44,632 nt of DNA from a bacterium 1xD8-48 (GCA_009917455.1 QZDS01000037.1:1-44632); one strand, 5' to 3'. Counted from the first letter of the stretch, positions 8,325-16,533 are shown. Translations and numbers: made by a program. Notes: generated by a model from the letters alone, not told the origin.

Positions 8325-9650
8325 TTAATTTTCCCGGACGATGACTTCCCTCTCATCCGCTTTCTCCACCACGCCGTCTATGGAGCAATGGATTGCCACG
8401 CTAAGGCCCTCTGCGGCATCCGCGATTTTCTGTCCCTTTTTCACCTGCTCCCCGGCTTTTACAAAAGGCTTTGCCGGCGCGCCGATGTGCTGGCTCATCT
8501 GAATCCTCACGTATTTTGTGGTAGGCGTCGTGTCGATGAACGGAGCCGGAACGTCGTAGGAATATAAGCCCAGCTTTGCTTTCAGTCTCTTGACCGGCAC
8601 CTTTTTTAACTCCCTGTCGTCAGCCACTTCGCTCACCTTTGGATTTTCGCTCCGTATCCCGGCCGCTCTCAATCCGTTTTTAAACTCCGCAATCACGCTT
8701 CTGGGTGAAAGCCCCTGAGGGCAGGCATAGTTTTCGCAAAGCCCGCAGCTGCTGCAGTACGCCGTGTTCATATAAACCGACAAATCGCCGGTGTCCTGAT
8801 TGGCTAATGCTCTCATCACCCGGTGGGGCTCAATTGGATGCCCCAAAGCATGTCTCGGACACATTTCCGTGCAGGTCCTGCACTGACAGCAGGAGGAAGC
8901 CGCACGTTTTCTTTCTATATTTAAATTTTTATTCATACGCCTTACCACCTGATGCTCTTTCGGCAAGATGATAATGGCGTTTGTTGTCTTAGTTATAATT
9001 GTATTTTCCGTTCCCAGTTTCCCCATCATGGGGCCGCCCATCACGTAGGCCGGGTCCTCTATCGTCACCTTTCCCGCCAGTGAAACGGCTTCTCTCACCG
9101 TGGTTCCCAAAGGGATACGGACAGTTAACGGATGGTCGATTTCTCCTACAATGGATACCAGCTTGTTTGTAACCGGTATCTGCATATGTACCGCTCTGTA
9201 TAAATTGTACATGGTTTCCGTGTTATACACAACCACATTTTCATCAATGGGAATCCCGCCCGGTTTGATAACGCGCCCCGTTGCCTCATAAATGAGAATA
9301 ACCTCATCCCCCATGGGATAGGTGGCCCGCACCGCGCAGACTCTCACGTTGGGATAATTTTTAATTACATCAGTGATTATCTGGATGGTATGCACATGGG
9401 TATCCTTCACCCCGATGACCGCTTCCTTCGCGCCTAAGGTCTCCCTGACCTCGTCTAACATCTGGATAATCTCTTCCGCATGCATGGCGAGAAGCTGTCT
9501 GTGCAGTTTTAAAAGCGGTTCGCATTCCACACAGTTTAAGATTACCGTGTCCGCTTTCTCCGTCATTTTGGCGTAGGAGGGGAAACCGGCCCCGCCGGCT
9601 CCCACCACACCATATTCTCTTGCGATATCTTTCAGTTCATTAATCAGCAT
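8325..9650 (-). CDS. pduS: PduS-like (RnfC-family) flavin/iron-sulfur NADH oxidoreductase
   Basis: A 441-residue RnfC-family electron transfer protein. The N-terminal FMN/NADH-binding glycine-rich segment is GVVGAGGAGFPSYAKM (residues 14-29). Two ferredoxin-type cysteine sets lie at residues 254-264 (CCQCRTCTEMC) and 299-310 (CSSCGLCENYAC), and a C-terminal biotinyl/soluble-ligand-like domain contains VKKGQKIADAAEG. In Pdu microcompartments PduS works with the PduT pore cluster, probably to regenerate NAD+ or move electrons through the shell. This locus has no corrinoid reductase to feed, because the dehydratase is B12-independent, so a general redox-balancing role fits better. The start ATG at 9650 is three bases from the preceding stop. 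Confidence 0.93.
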   Translation of the reverse strand: MLINELKDIAREYGVVGAGGAGFPSYAKMTEKADTVILNCVECEPLLKLHRQLLAMHAEEIIQMLDEVRETLGAKEAVIGVKDTHVHTIQIITDVIKNYPNVRVCAVRATYPMGDEVILIYEATGRVIKPGGIPIDENVVVYNTETMYNLYRAVHMQIPVTNKLVSIVGEIDHPLTVRIPLGTTVREAVSLAGKVTIEDPAYVMGGPMMGKLGTENTIITKTTNAIIILPKEHQVVRRMNKNLNIERKRAASSCCQCRTCTEMCPRHALGHPIEPHRVMRALANQDTGDLSVYMNTAYCSSCGLCENYACPQGLSPRSVIAEFKNGLRAAGIRSENPKVSEVADDRELKKVPVKRLKAKLGLYSYDVPAPFIDTTPTTKYVRIQMSQHIGAPAKPFVKAGEQVKKGQKIADAAEGLSVAIHCSIDGVVEKADEREVIVREN

Positions 9651-9652
9651 GA

Positions 9653-9922
9653 CTACTTACTCCAATCCTGTCCTTCGTCAATGATTCCCACGATTGCCGC
9701 GTCCACAGGGGCGTCGGCCATGTCGCAGCCGATTCTTGCCGCGGAGCCCTGCGCTACCAGCACATACTCTCCGATACCGGCCCCTATAATGTCGATTGCG
9801 ACAACCCGCTCTCCGGCGGCTTTCATCGTCTCCACCGGCTCCACAATCATAAACTTGTTGCCGACCAGTTTTTCACTTTTTCTGGTGGAAAATAAGCTTC
9901 CCACTACTTTTCCAATTATCAT
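9653..9922 (-). CDS. EutN/CcmL-type pentameric BMC vertex protein
   Basis: An 89-residue BMC-P protein starting MIIGKVVGSLFSTRKSEKL, with the family core KFMIVEP and VAIDIIGAGIGEYVLVAQGSAAR. Pentamers cap the vertices of the shell. A longer frame begins at 9961 but would overlap the end of pduL. The ATG at 9922 is preferred because it gives the canonical N-terminus and follows GAGG at the right distance. It is 13 bases after pduL and two bases before pduS, so the three are tightly coupled. Confidence 0.93.
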   Translation of the reverse strand: MIIGKVVGSLFSTRKSEKLVGNKFMIVEPVETMKAAGERVVAIDIIGAGIGEYVLVAQGSAARIGCDMADAPVDAAIVGIIDEGQDWSK

Positions 9923-9935
9923 AATGCCAGCCTCT

Positions 9936-10589
9936 TTATATCGTCTGAATAATCGTCGCAAAATCTCCCTGTCTTACCTGACAGGCATTGGCCTCGTCCG
10001 TATCAATGTGCATTTCCAGTGAAAACGATTCATCCACACGTATTTTCACATTGTCAAGCACGGCTCCTCTTTCATTTCCCATACGCACGGAAACATAATC
10101 TCCGTCCTTTAAGGAAACAGCGTTTGCCTGCTCCGGCGTCATATGTATATGTCTCGCCGCCACAATGCAGCCCTCGTTTAAGTATAAAACGCCTTTCGGT
10201 CCCACGAGGGCAATGGGCGCGGAGCCGGCCGTATCACCGGACTGCCGGAGGGGAGCGCTTACGCCCAGCGTGCGGGCGTCCGTGGCGGATATCTCCACCT
10301 GGGATTTGCTCCTTACGGGTCCTAAAATACGCACGTTTTCAATGGCGCGTAATTTTAAGCCTACCAGCGTGCACTGTTCGTTTGCCGCAAACTGGCCGCC
10401 CATCAGCTCTTTCTTTTTCGTGAGCTCATAACCGGGGCCGAACAGCTTCTCCACGTCCTCCTTCGTCAGATGAATATGCCTTGCGGATACGCCAACCGGA
10501 ACAGTCATCCGATTCTGATTTGCCTTTGCGCTTTCAATTGTCTGAAGCACCATTCTCGTTATTTGTTCTACGTTGCCGAATCCTTCCAT
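9936..10589 (-). CDS. pduL: PduL phosphate propanoyltransferase
   Basis: A 217-residue PTAC_PduL enzyme. It exchanges CoA for phosphate on propionyl-CoA, recycling CoA inside the compartment and giving propionyl-phosphate for ATP synthesis outside. The duplicated zinc-binding His motifs are VSARHIHLTKEDV (residues 34-46) and AARHIHMTPEQ. The first 22 residues (MEGFGNVEQITRMVLQTIES) form an amphipathic helix followed by a short linker, typical of a shell-targeting encapsulation peptide. It is one base from the upstream shell gene stop. Identification is very sure; peptide function is inferred. Confidence 0.95.
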   Translation of the reverse strand: MEGFGNVEQITRMVLQTIESAKANQNRMTVPVGVSARHIHLTKEDVEKLFGPGYELTKKKELMGGQFAANEQCTLVGLKLRAIENVRILGPVRSKSQVEISATDARTLGVSAPLRQSGDTAGSAPIALVGPKGVLYLNEGCIVAARHIHMTPEQANAVSLKDGDYVSVRMGNERGAVLDNVKIRVDESFSLEMHIDTDEANACQVRQGDFATIIQTI

Positions 10590-10590
10590 A

Positions 10591-10884
10591 CTATTCTGCC
10601 TCCGGCAGTACCTTCGGTAAAATCATTTCCACGTCGCCGTGAGGTCTGGGGATTACATGGGTCGCTACCAGCTCGCCGAGTCTCTCCGCTCTGCTTGCGC
10701 CTGCTTCAACGGAAGACTTTACCGCTCCCACGTCGCCGCGTACCATTACGGTTACCAGACCGGAACCAATCTTCTCCGTTCCAATCAGTGTTACGTTTGC
10801 TGCCTTGCACATTGCGTCGGCTGCCTCAATTGCCGCTACAAGACCTCTGGTCTCTACCATTCCCAAAGCTTCTAATGATGCCAT
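10591..10884 (-). CDS. hexameric BMC shell protein, PduA/PduJ-like
   Basis: A 97-residue single BMC-domain protein: ALGMVETRGLVAAIEAADAM at the N-terminus, the pore loop KIGSG, and THVIPRPHGDVE near the end. It forms the main hexagonal facet tiles, and the KIGSG pore is the type that passes small polar diols. It closely resembles the 93-residue shell protein encoded at 11339-11620, so the two are probable recent paralogues. Start ATG follows GGAGG. Confidence 0.95.
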   Translation of the reverse strand: MASLEALGMVETRGLVAAIEAADAMCKAANVTLIGTEKIGSGLVTVMVRGDVGAVKSSVEAGASRAERLGELVATHVIPRPHGDVEMILPKVLPEAE

Positions 10885-10922
10885 AAATAGTTCCTCCTAT
10901 TCCAGTTCTTTATAGTTACTTT

Positions 10923-11309
10923 TTATTTCTTACTTCTGTTATTTTTCCGGGCGGGCTTTTCCTTCGGCACGAAATCCGGCGGGTCCTCGCCCAGCATTTT
11001 TGATTCCGAAGACGGTTCCGCCTTACCTTTAAAGCGGCTGGCCGAGAGTTCCACCATTCTGACAATTTCAGGATGGGGATTGGCAATCATGCCCGTTGCC
11101 GCCGGCTTGCGAAGCCCCCCTGTGCTCCCGGCTTCAACGGCCTGCTTTACCGCTGACACGTCGCCTTCCACCACCAGAGTAACCAGTCTGCCGCCCAGCT
11201 TGCGCTCCCATGTAGCCAGAGTTACGTTCGCCGCCTTGCACATAATGTCCAGCGCGTCCATGGCAGCCACCACTCCGGAAATCTCTATGAATCCATATGC
11301 ATTACTCAT
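10923..11309 (-). CDS. hexameric BMC shell protein with basic C-terminal tail
   Basis: A 128-residue protein with a BMC domain over residues 4-90 (AYGFIEISGVVAAMDALDIM, then VVEGDVSAVKQAVEAG). The usual KIGSG pore is replaced by KLGGR, which would place an Arg at the pore. A tail of about 38 residues follows, starting SRFKGKAEPSSESK and ending in Lys/Arg/Asn repeats (KEKPARKNNRSKK). PduK-like shell proteins also carry C-terminal extensions, but theirs often hold a metal site; this tail has no Cys. It may face the lumen and bind cargo or nucleic acid. Start ATG at 11309 follows AGGAG. Confidence 0.9.
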   Translation of the reverse strand: MSNAYGFIEISGVVAAMDALDIMCKAANVTLATWERKLGGRLVTLVVEGDVSAVKQAVEAGSTGGLRKPAATGMIANPHPEIVRMVELSASRFKGKAEPSSESKMLGEDPPDFVPKEKPARKNNRSKK

Positions 11310-11338
11310 ATTGGTTCTCCTGATTCCAGTTCCGCCGA

Positions 11339-11620
11339 TTATCCCTTAAATTTAGGCAGAATCTTCTCCACATCGTTGTGCGGTCTGGGGATTACGTGGG
11401 TTGCCACCAGCTCGCCCAGTTTGCTTGCCGCGTTTGTTCCGGCTTCCACCGCTGCGTTTACAGCGCCGACGTCGCCGCGTACCATTACGGTTACCAGACC
11501 GGAACCAATCTTCTCCGTTCCAATCAGAACAACCTCTGCAGCCTTTGTCATTGCATCCGCCGCTTCAATCGCTGCGGTAAGTCCTCTTGTTTCTACCATT
11601 CCTAAAGCTTCCTGTGACAT
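11339..11620 (-). CDS. hexameric BMC shell protein, PduA/PduJ-like
   Basis: A 93-residue canonical BMC-H tile: ALGMVETRGLTAAIEAADAM, pore loop KIGSG, and VIPRPHNDVEKILP at the end. It is nearly identical in most positions to the protein at 10591-10884, differing mainly in the tail. Together the two should make up most facets. It starts 23 bases after the preceding shell gene, with AGGAGG in front of the ATG. Confidence 0.95.
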   Translation of the reverse strand: MSQEALGMVETRGLTAAIEAADAMTKAAEVVLIGTEKIGSGLVTVMVRGDVGAVNAAVEAGTNAASKLGELVATHVIPRPHNDVEKILPKFKG

Positions 11621-11643
11621 TTTTAGTCCTCCTTTTCGACTTC

Positions 11644-11973
11644 CTAATTTTTATCAAGTGCGCTGATTTTCAGCATTTTTTCTGTATCTTCCGTAGGTCT
11701 TGGAATAATGTGCTTGCACACAATCCCTGTGTTTGCAAGGGCAACTTCCTCAGCGGCCCGCATGGCTTCCTCCACATCCGCGACGCTGCCTCTGAACTTG
11801 ACAGTGACCAGAAGCGGTACCGGAAGAGAATCCGCATTAGCCGGCTTGTTCTTGTCAAACACCTCCAGACGGACATTGGCCGCTTTGCAGCCCGCGTCCG
11901 CGGCAAGGAACGCACATACAAGACCATATACCTCTAAAAGTCCTACCGCCTCATGTTTTGTCTGCTCTCCCAT
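11644..11973 (-). CDS. divergent hexameric BMC shell protein with enlarged pore-side loop
   Basis: A 109-residue BMC-domain protein (EAVGLLEVYGLVCAFLAADAG, VTVKFRGSVADVEEAMRAA, KHIIPRPTEDTEKML). Between strands two and three, where other tiles have KIGSG, it carries a longer Pro/Asn/Ala segment (DKNKPANADSLPVP). The pore should therefore differ in size or charge from the main tiles. No Cys lies in this loop, so an iron-sulfur pore is unlikely. It is the first of four consecutive BMC-H genes. Confidence 0.88.
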   Translation of the reverse strand: MGEQTKHEAVGLLEVYGLVCAFLAADAGCKAANVRLEVFDKNKPANADSLPVPLLVTVKFRGSVADVEEAMRAAEEVALANTGIVCKHIIPRPTEDTEKMLKISALDKN

Positions 11974-11993
11974 GGATTATTCCTTTCCGGCAA

Positions 11994-13208
11994 CTACTTG
12001 TTTACAATTGCAATTTTAAGTCCCGTCATTGCAAGGTTTGTCTTTAACGCCTCGTTAATCTCCTCAAGCGGATATCTATGGGTAATGAGCTCGGAAAGGG
12101 GAAGCCCAATTCCTTTTGCCCTCTTTAAGAAATCAAAGGTTGTAGCGTAATCTCTTAAAGTGTATACCCAGGAGCCCACCAGCGTGATTTCCTTGGAGCA
12201 TAAATCAAAGTGGGGATTGATGGTTGCGTCTCCGCCGTTTACGAAGAAGCCCAGCTCGCAAAGCCCGCCGCCTCTGCGGATAAACTTGTAAATATTAGCG
12301 TGAGCCGCGGGATTTCCGGTACACTGGAAAGCAAAGTCTGCCAGATGCCCGTCAAAGGAAGCTTCCACCGCGCCTGTAAGCGCCTCGATTCCCTGGAAGT
12401 CCTTAAAACTTACCGTGTGGCTTGCGCCAAGCTTTTTGGCGAAGTTCAGTCTCATCTCGTTTCCGTCAACCGCCGTGATGTTTTCAATTCCCAGCGTGCG
12501 GAGTACCGCGATACAAATCAGTCCGATGGGGCCGCATCCCTGTACCACCACGCGGCTGTTGAAGCGGAGGATTCCCGTTGTCTTTGCTCTCTCAACCGCA
12601 TGCACCAAAACGGCGCAGGGCTCAATCAGGATTCTGGAATCCAAATCCAAATCGCTTACGTTAAATACGGTGGAACCGCCGCGGATTAATATGTAATCGG
12701 AAAACCAGCCGTTCAGATGAATATCATCGTCGGGGAGAAGTCCGTATACATCCGCCGCACCCACGTTCTGTTTGTTTAAGTCAAACATGGTGATATCCGC
12801 ATTGTCCTGGAAAATCATACAGGTTACCACCTTGTCTCCCAAATGCAAATCTTTTCCGGCGCTGTCTTTTTTGACATTCTTGCCCATCTTTACGATTTCG
12901 CCGGTTCCTTCATGGCCAAGAGCCACGGGAATCAGGCTGAACGGGTCTCTCTTAAATTCGTGTGCGTCCGTTCCGCAGACGCCGCACCCCTCTACTTTTA
13001 CCAAAATGTCGTCGTCGCCAACCTCAGGCATGGGAAATTCTTTCACTTCAAATTTCTCAAGAGCCGTCAGCATTGCCACATGAGCCGTTTTCGGAATGCT
13101 TCCTCCCGTACTGCTCTGGCACTGTGTTGGAGCGGCCGCGCCGCTTCCCGACATCTGATTCAGAATCTGCTTGACAATCAGTTCAAGCTCTTTCTCATTT
13201 ACTGCCAT
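11994..13208 (-). CDS. microcompartment Zn-dependent alcohol dehydrogenase
   Basis: A 404-residue medium-chain dehydrogenase. It likely reduces propionaldehyde to 1-propanol, or lactaldehyde to 1,2-propanediol, regenerating NAD+ in the lumen. The catalytic zinc ligands appear in GCGVCGTDAHEF and ALGHEGTGE, and the nucleotide-binding turn is VVQGCGPIGLICI. The usual four-Cys structural zinc lobe is absent. The N-terminus (MAVNEKELELIVKQILNQMS) is an amphipathic helix followed by a Gly/Ala/Ser/Pro linker, matching an encapsulation peptide. The ATG at 13208 is preferred over the upstream frame start at 13253 because AGGAG lies seven bases before it. Confidence 0.92.
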   Translation of the reverse strand: MAVNEKELELIVKQILNQMSGSGAAAPTQCQSSTGGSIPKTAHVAMLTALEKFEVKEFPMPEVGDDDILVKVEGCGVCGTDAHEFKRDPFSLIPVALGHEGTGEIVKMGKNVKKDSAGKDLHLGDKVVTCMIFQDNADITMFDLNKQNVGAADVYGLLPDDDIHLNGWFSDYILIRGGSTVFNVSDLDLDSRILIEPCAVLVHAVERAKTTGILRFNSRVVVQGCGPIGLICIAVLRTLGIENITAVDGNEMRLNFAKKLGASHTVSFKDFQGIEALTGAVEASFDGHLADFAFQCTGNPAAHANIYKFIRRGGGLCELGFFVNGGDATINPHFDLCSKEITLVGSWVYTLRDYATTFDFLKRAKGIGLPLSELITHRYPLEEINEALKTNLAMTGLKIAIVNK

Positions 13209-13281
13209 TATCATTCTCCTACTATAAGTTCCGCTACAGCCCTGCCAATACACCTTTGTCCGGGCTTTCGCTGTTTTTTAG

Positions 13282-14673
13282 TTATCTGATGCACAGACTG
13301 TCCGACATGGTGCAGCGTCTTCTCTTTGTGAAAGACTGCGCGCTTGTCAGTCCTTCGCCGGTTCTGGAAGCAATGGTAAAGGTACAGTAGCCTTCGCCTC
13401 CAAATCCAAGGGCCGCATAGCTGGGGCCGTTCTTTACGAGAATCGCCGTGTCTACCGCCTTTGCGTATGTAGTAATGTTATCCACGTTCTTGGAATGGAT
13501 ATGCGCGGAATGACGGTTGCCGTGCTCAAGCCATACGGCGGTCTCCACGCCTTCCTCAAAGCTCTTTACCCGCACCACGCCGAGAATCGGCATCATCAGC
13601 TCCGTTGCAATCAGGGGATGCTCTTTGGGGCCTTCAAATACGATACATCTGATTTCCGGTCCCGCCTCAACGCCGACCATGGAAAGAAGGGTTCTTGCGT
13701 CTCTTCCCACGCACTTTCTGTTGAGCGCGCCTTTCGGCGTAATCACCGTCGCCGTCAGTTTATCCTGAATTTCCCTGCTTGCAAGGTAGCAGCCGTTTTC
13801 CGAAATCAGGTAATTCATCAGCTCATCCGCAATTCCGTCAAGGGCGACAATCTCCTTCTCCGCAATACAGGGAAGGTTGTTGTCGAAGGTACATCCGTTG
13901 ACGATATCCCTTGCCGCCTTGCGCACGTCCGCCGTCTCGTCAACCAGTGCGGGCGGATTGCCTGCGCCTGCGCCGATGGCTCTTTTTCCCGAGGAGAGAA
14001 CCGCCGTCACCACGCCGGGGCCGCCGGTGGCCACCAGAAGTGGAATTGCCGGATGCTTCATCATAATAGAGCTGGTTTCCATGGTGGGAACCTCCACCGT
14101 CACCGCAATATTATCCGGTCCTCCTGCTTCAAGGGAAGCTTCGTTTATCATATTAATGGTATAGATTGTGGTTTTCTTTGCATTGGGATGGGGATTAAAT
14201 ACCACCGTGTTACCACCCGCAATCATTCCGATGGAATTGCAGATAACCGTTTCCGAAGGGTTGGTTGCCGGCGTGATTGCGCCGATTACCCCGAAAGGTC
14301 CCATTTCCACCAGCGTAAGCCCTCTGTCGCCGGACCATGCAATGGTGTGCAAATCCTCTGTTCCGGGCGTCTTGTCGGCTGTCAGCTTGTGCTTTAGGAT
14401 TTTGTCTCCCACATTGCCCATTCCCGTCTCACTGACACCCATATTGGCAATGATTTCAGCGTTTTCGTGTGTTTTTCTTCTGATGACAGAGATTATTTTT
14501 TCTCTCTGGTCCAGAGACATGCAGCGGACAACCTTCTGTGCCTCGATGGATGCCTTTATGGCTTCGTTCATATCCTGAAACACGCCGTGCATCCCGCTGG
14601 CCGGGCTGGCTATCTGCATATTTGCCATGACTTTCTGTACAATGTCATGTATCATGCTTTCGTCTACAGACAC
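13282..14673 (-). CDS. pduP: CoA-acylating propionaldehyde dehydrogenase, PduP-like
   Basis: A 463-residue acylating aldehyde dehydrogenase that oxidises propionaldehyde to propionyl-CoA with NAD+. The catalytic Cys is Cys269 in CTFDNNLPCIAEK, and the cofactor loops are ITPATNPSETVI and ATGGPGVV. The N-terminal helix (SVDESMIHDIVQKVMANM) followed by a Ser/Pro/Gly linker is a typical PduP encapsulation peptide. The start is GTG at 14673: a perfect AAAGGAGG precedes it, while the longer upstream frame would lack a site and overlap the neighbour heavily. The gene overlaps the PduO-like gene by 10 bases, implying coupled translation. Confidence 0.95.
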   Translation of the reverse strand: MSVDESMIHDIVQKVMANMQIASPASGMHGVFQDMNEAIKASIEAQKVVRCMSLDQREKIISVIRRKTHENAEIIANMGVSETGMGNVGDKILKHKLTADKTPGTEDLHTIAWSGDRGLTLVEMGPFGVIGAITPATNPSETVICNSIGMIAGGNTVVFNPHPNAKKTTIYTINMINEASLEAGGPDNIAVTVEVPTMETSSIMMKHPAIPLLVATGGPGVVTAVLSSGKRAIGAGAGNPPALVDETADVRKAARDIVNGCTFDNNLPCIAEKEIVALDGIADELMNYLISENGCYLASREIQDKLTATVITPKGALNRKCVGRDARTLLSMVGVEAGPEIRCIVFEGPKEHPLIATELMMPILGVVRVKSFEEGVETAVWLEHGNRHSAHIHSKNVDNITTYAKAVDTAILVKNGPSYAALGFGGEGYCTFTIASRTGEGLTSAQSFTKRRRCTMSDSLCIR

Positions 14674-15143
14674 GCTATTACCTCCTTTAACATGGCCCTG
14701 CCATAAGCGGCCAATTCCGTATCCTGGGTCGCCGTTCCTCCGGACACGCCCAGGGCTCCTATCATAGTGTCCCCCACCGTCAGCGGTTCGCCGCCGCCCA
14801 GAATCATCACTTTCCCGTCGTTTGAAAACTGGAGTCCGTACAAATCCTGACCGGGCTGGCATAAGCGGGACAACTCTTTTGTTGACATCTGAAAGGCGGT
14901 GGAAGTATACGTCTTATTAAGCGCCACGTCAAAGCTTCCGTGATAAGCTCCGTCCATGCAGTGGACCGCTACCGGCCTGCCGGAAGCGTCCGATACGGCA
15001 ATTACCACCCGCATGTCCATCTCCCGCGCCTTTTCCTCCACCTTCTGAATCAGCGCCACCGCCAGCTTCAGCGACATCACTTCCTTTACAATGGCCTTTC
15101 CAACCAGACTGTTTACTATTTTTTCAAGATGCTGTTTTTCCAT
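14664..15143 (-). CDS. GlcG/HbpS-like (PduO C-terminal domain) protein
   Basis: A 159-residue protein of the DUF336/GlcG/HbpS family, which also forms the C-terminal domain of PduO. Characteristic stretches are VVIAVSDASGRPVAVHCMDG and the final IGALGVSGGTATQDTELAAYG. Members bind heme or related cofactors; their role in microcompartments is not settled. The corrinoid adenosyltransferase half of PduO is absent, consistent with a B12-independent dehydratase. The first 20 residues (MEKQHLEKIVNSLVGKAIV) form a possible targeting helix. It lies four bases after the aldolase gene. Confidence 0.88.
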   Translation of the reverse strand: MEKQHLEKIVNSLVGKAIVKEVMSLKLAVALIQKVEEKAREMDMRVVIAVSDASGRPVAVHCMDGAYHGSFDVALNKTYTSTAFQMSTKELSRLCQPGQDLYGLQFSNDGKVMILGGGEPLTVGDTMIGALGVSGGTATQDTELAAYGRAMLKEVIACL

Positions 15144-15146
15144 GGA

Positions 15147-15944
15147 TTATTTTCCAAGCTGTTCCAGAACCTTCTTTGTGATTGCAGCTACCAGCTCCTG
15201 GCTGTCGCCTGCAGACTTTGAAGAAGAACAGGAACCACAGTTATGGCAGTTTTCTTTTCCTTTGTTCAGGCACAGGTCGGCGGGATGACGTCCCGGCAGG
15301 CCCATCTGTCTTCTGATTTCATACAGTCTCTGAACGTTCTCAGGGCTGAATTCTTTCGGTCCGCCAAGCGCTCTTGCCTTGTAAAGCAGCTCAGCGTAAA
15401 ACTCAACGGATTCCATCTTCATATAAGCGGCGATAACGTCCGTGGACCATGTAAGGGCGCCGTGGCTTTCAAGAAGCACTGCGTCGAAATGCTCCAGATA
15501 AGGCTCTACCGCGTCGGGAATCTCCATGGTGGACGGTGTTCCGTAAGGCGCGATGGGCACACAGCCAAGAGCGATTACCGCTTCGGGCATGATGGGCTGT
15601 GTCAGGGGAATGCCTGCGATTGCAAAGCTGGTCGCAAAAGTAGGATGGGCATGTACAACCGCTCCAACGTCGGGTCTCTTCTGATAAACGCGCATATGCA
15701 TTTTAATCTCGGAAGAGGGGCGGAAGCCCTTGTTTGCCTGAATCACATTTCCCTTTGCGTCAACCTTACAGATAAATTCCGGGGTCATAAAGCCCTTGGA
15801 CACGCCTGTAGGTGTGCAGAGAAATTCATTGTCGCTCAGCTTGACGGAGATATTTCCATCATTTGCCGCAACCATGTTGCGGTCGTAGATTCTTTTGCCG
15901 ATGTCGCAAATCTGTTTTTTGATTTCATACTCGTTCAGTGCCAT
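15147..15944 (-). CDS. fucA: L-fuculose-1-phosphate aldolase with C-terminal encapsulation peptide
   Basis: A 265-residue class II aldolase. It should split fuculose-1-phosphate (or rhamnulose-1-phosphate) to DHAP and lactaldehyde. The zinc ligands are His98, His100 (VVHAHPTF) and His161 (LLESHGAL), with Glu79 as probable catalytic base (SSEIKMH). The catalytic fold ends near residue 222, giving about the normal family length. A linker containing CHNCGSC and Ser repeats then joins an amphipathic helix (DSQELVAAITKKVLEQLGK), a typical C-terminal encapsulation peptide. This places lactaldehyde production inside the compartment, as known for GRM5-type loci. The Cys-rich linker is unusual. Confidence 0.93.
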   Translation of the reverse strand: MALNEYEIKKQICDIGKRIYDRNMVAANDGNISVKLSDNEFLCTPTGVSKGFMTPEFICKVDAKGNVIQANKGFRPSSEIKMHMRVYQKRPDVGAVVHAHPTFATSFAIAGIPLTQPIMPEAVIALGCVPIAPYGTPSTMEIPDAVEPYLEHFDAVLLESHGALTWSTDVIAAYMKMESVEFYAELLYKARALGGPKEFSPENVQRLYEIRRQMGLPGRHPADLCLNKGKENCHNCGSCSSSKSAGDSQELVAAITKKVLEQLGK

Positions 15945-16015
15945 TTTTTTCTCCTTTTCTTTTATGCTTTATATCATTTCTATGATTTACTTAATTCCCG
16001 GGATGGAAATCCTTT

Positions 16016-16041
16016 GGATTATTCCCGTGGATTACTCCCAT
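16016..16041. repeat. 13-bp imperfect tandem repeat in the pduV-fucA gap
   Basis: GGATTATTCCCGT is followed immediately by GGATTACTCCCAT. The repeat lies in a 127-base gap between the GTPase and aldolase genes, the longest gap in the first half of the operon. It could be an operator or a degenerate repeat; no promoter is obvious. Confidence 0.35.
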
Positions 16042-16071
16042 AAATATTACGCTTCAGGGACTGCCTAAAAA

Positions 16072-16533
16072 TCATTCCGGCGATACCTCCCAGGGCATCA
16101 CGTCCCCCGGCTCTCTCAGATATTCCAGAATGTCCGACACCCCTTCATTTGCGGTTGAATTGACGAAAAATATCTTTTTACAGCCGGTAAGCCGGAGCCA
16201 TCTCTCGGCCTGAGCCGGATTGGCGTCCTTTCTGTCAATCTTGGTCACAATCCCTACCACGTCCCGGTTCACCATGCAGGTAATGTTGGGCGGATAAAGA
16301 GAATAGGACTCGTTGGCCGCAAGCAAAAGCCCCACCACATCCGCTTCGTAGGAGTAAAGGGCAAGAGCCCGTCCCAGTTTCGCGGTCTGCGCGTATTCCC
16401 CCGGCGTGTCGATAATCACATCGAAGTAATTCACATACTGGGTTTTTTTGTAGGTAATCGTCTCGCCTTTGAGGGCCTGGGTCAGGGTGGTTTTTCCCGC
16501 CTCGCTGCGCCCCATAAGAATCAGCCTTTTCAT
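16072..16533 (-). CDS. pduV: PduV/EutP-like small GTPase
   Basis: A 153-residue P-loop protein of the EutP/PduV family found in many microcompartment operons. The P-loop is LMGRSEAGKTTL (residues 6-17), the switch region includes DTPGEYAQT, and the base-specificity motif is TKIDRKDA. PduV has been linked to shell association and movement, but its function is not firmly known. The ATG at 16533 overlaps the upstream stop as ATGA. A GTG-initiated frame from 16551 exists but would overlap more. Poor ribosome binding site suggests translational coupling. Confidence 0.9.
   Translation of the reverse strand: MKRLILMGRSEAGKTTLTQALKGETITYKKTQYVNYFDVIIDTPGEYAQTAKLGRALALYSYEADVVGLLLAANESYSLYPPNITCMVNRDVVGIVTKIDRKDANPAQAERWLRLTGCKKIFFVNSTANEGVSDILEYLREPGDVMPWEVSPE

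Noticed and set aside
13495..14397. 300-codon plus-strand open frame opposite the aldehyde dehydrogenase
   Set aside because: It shadows a conserved coding sequence; the His/Arg/Cys-rich composition is typical of a reverse-complement frame.
15243..16043. 266-codon plus-strand open frame opposite the aldolase
   Set aside because: It is antisense to fucA with no recognisable domain.
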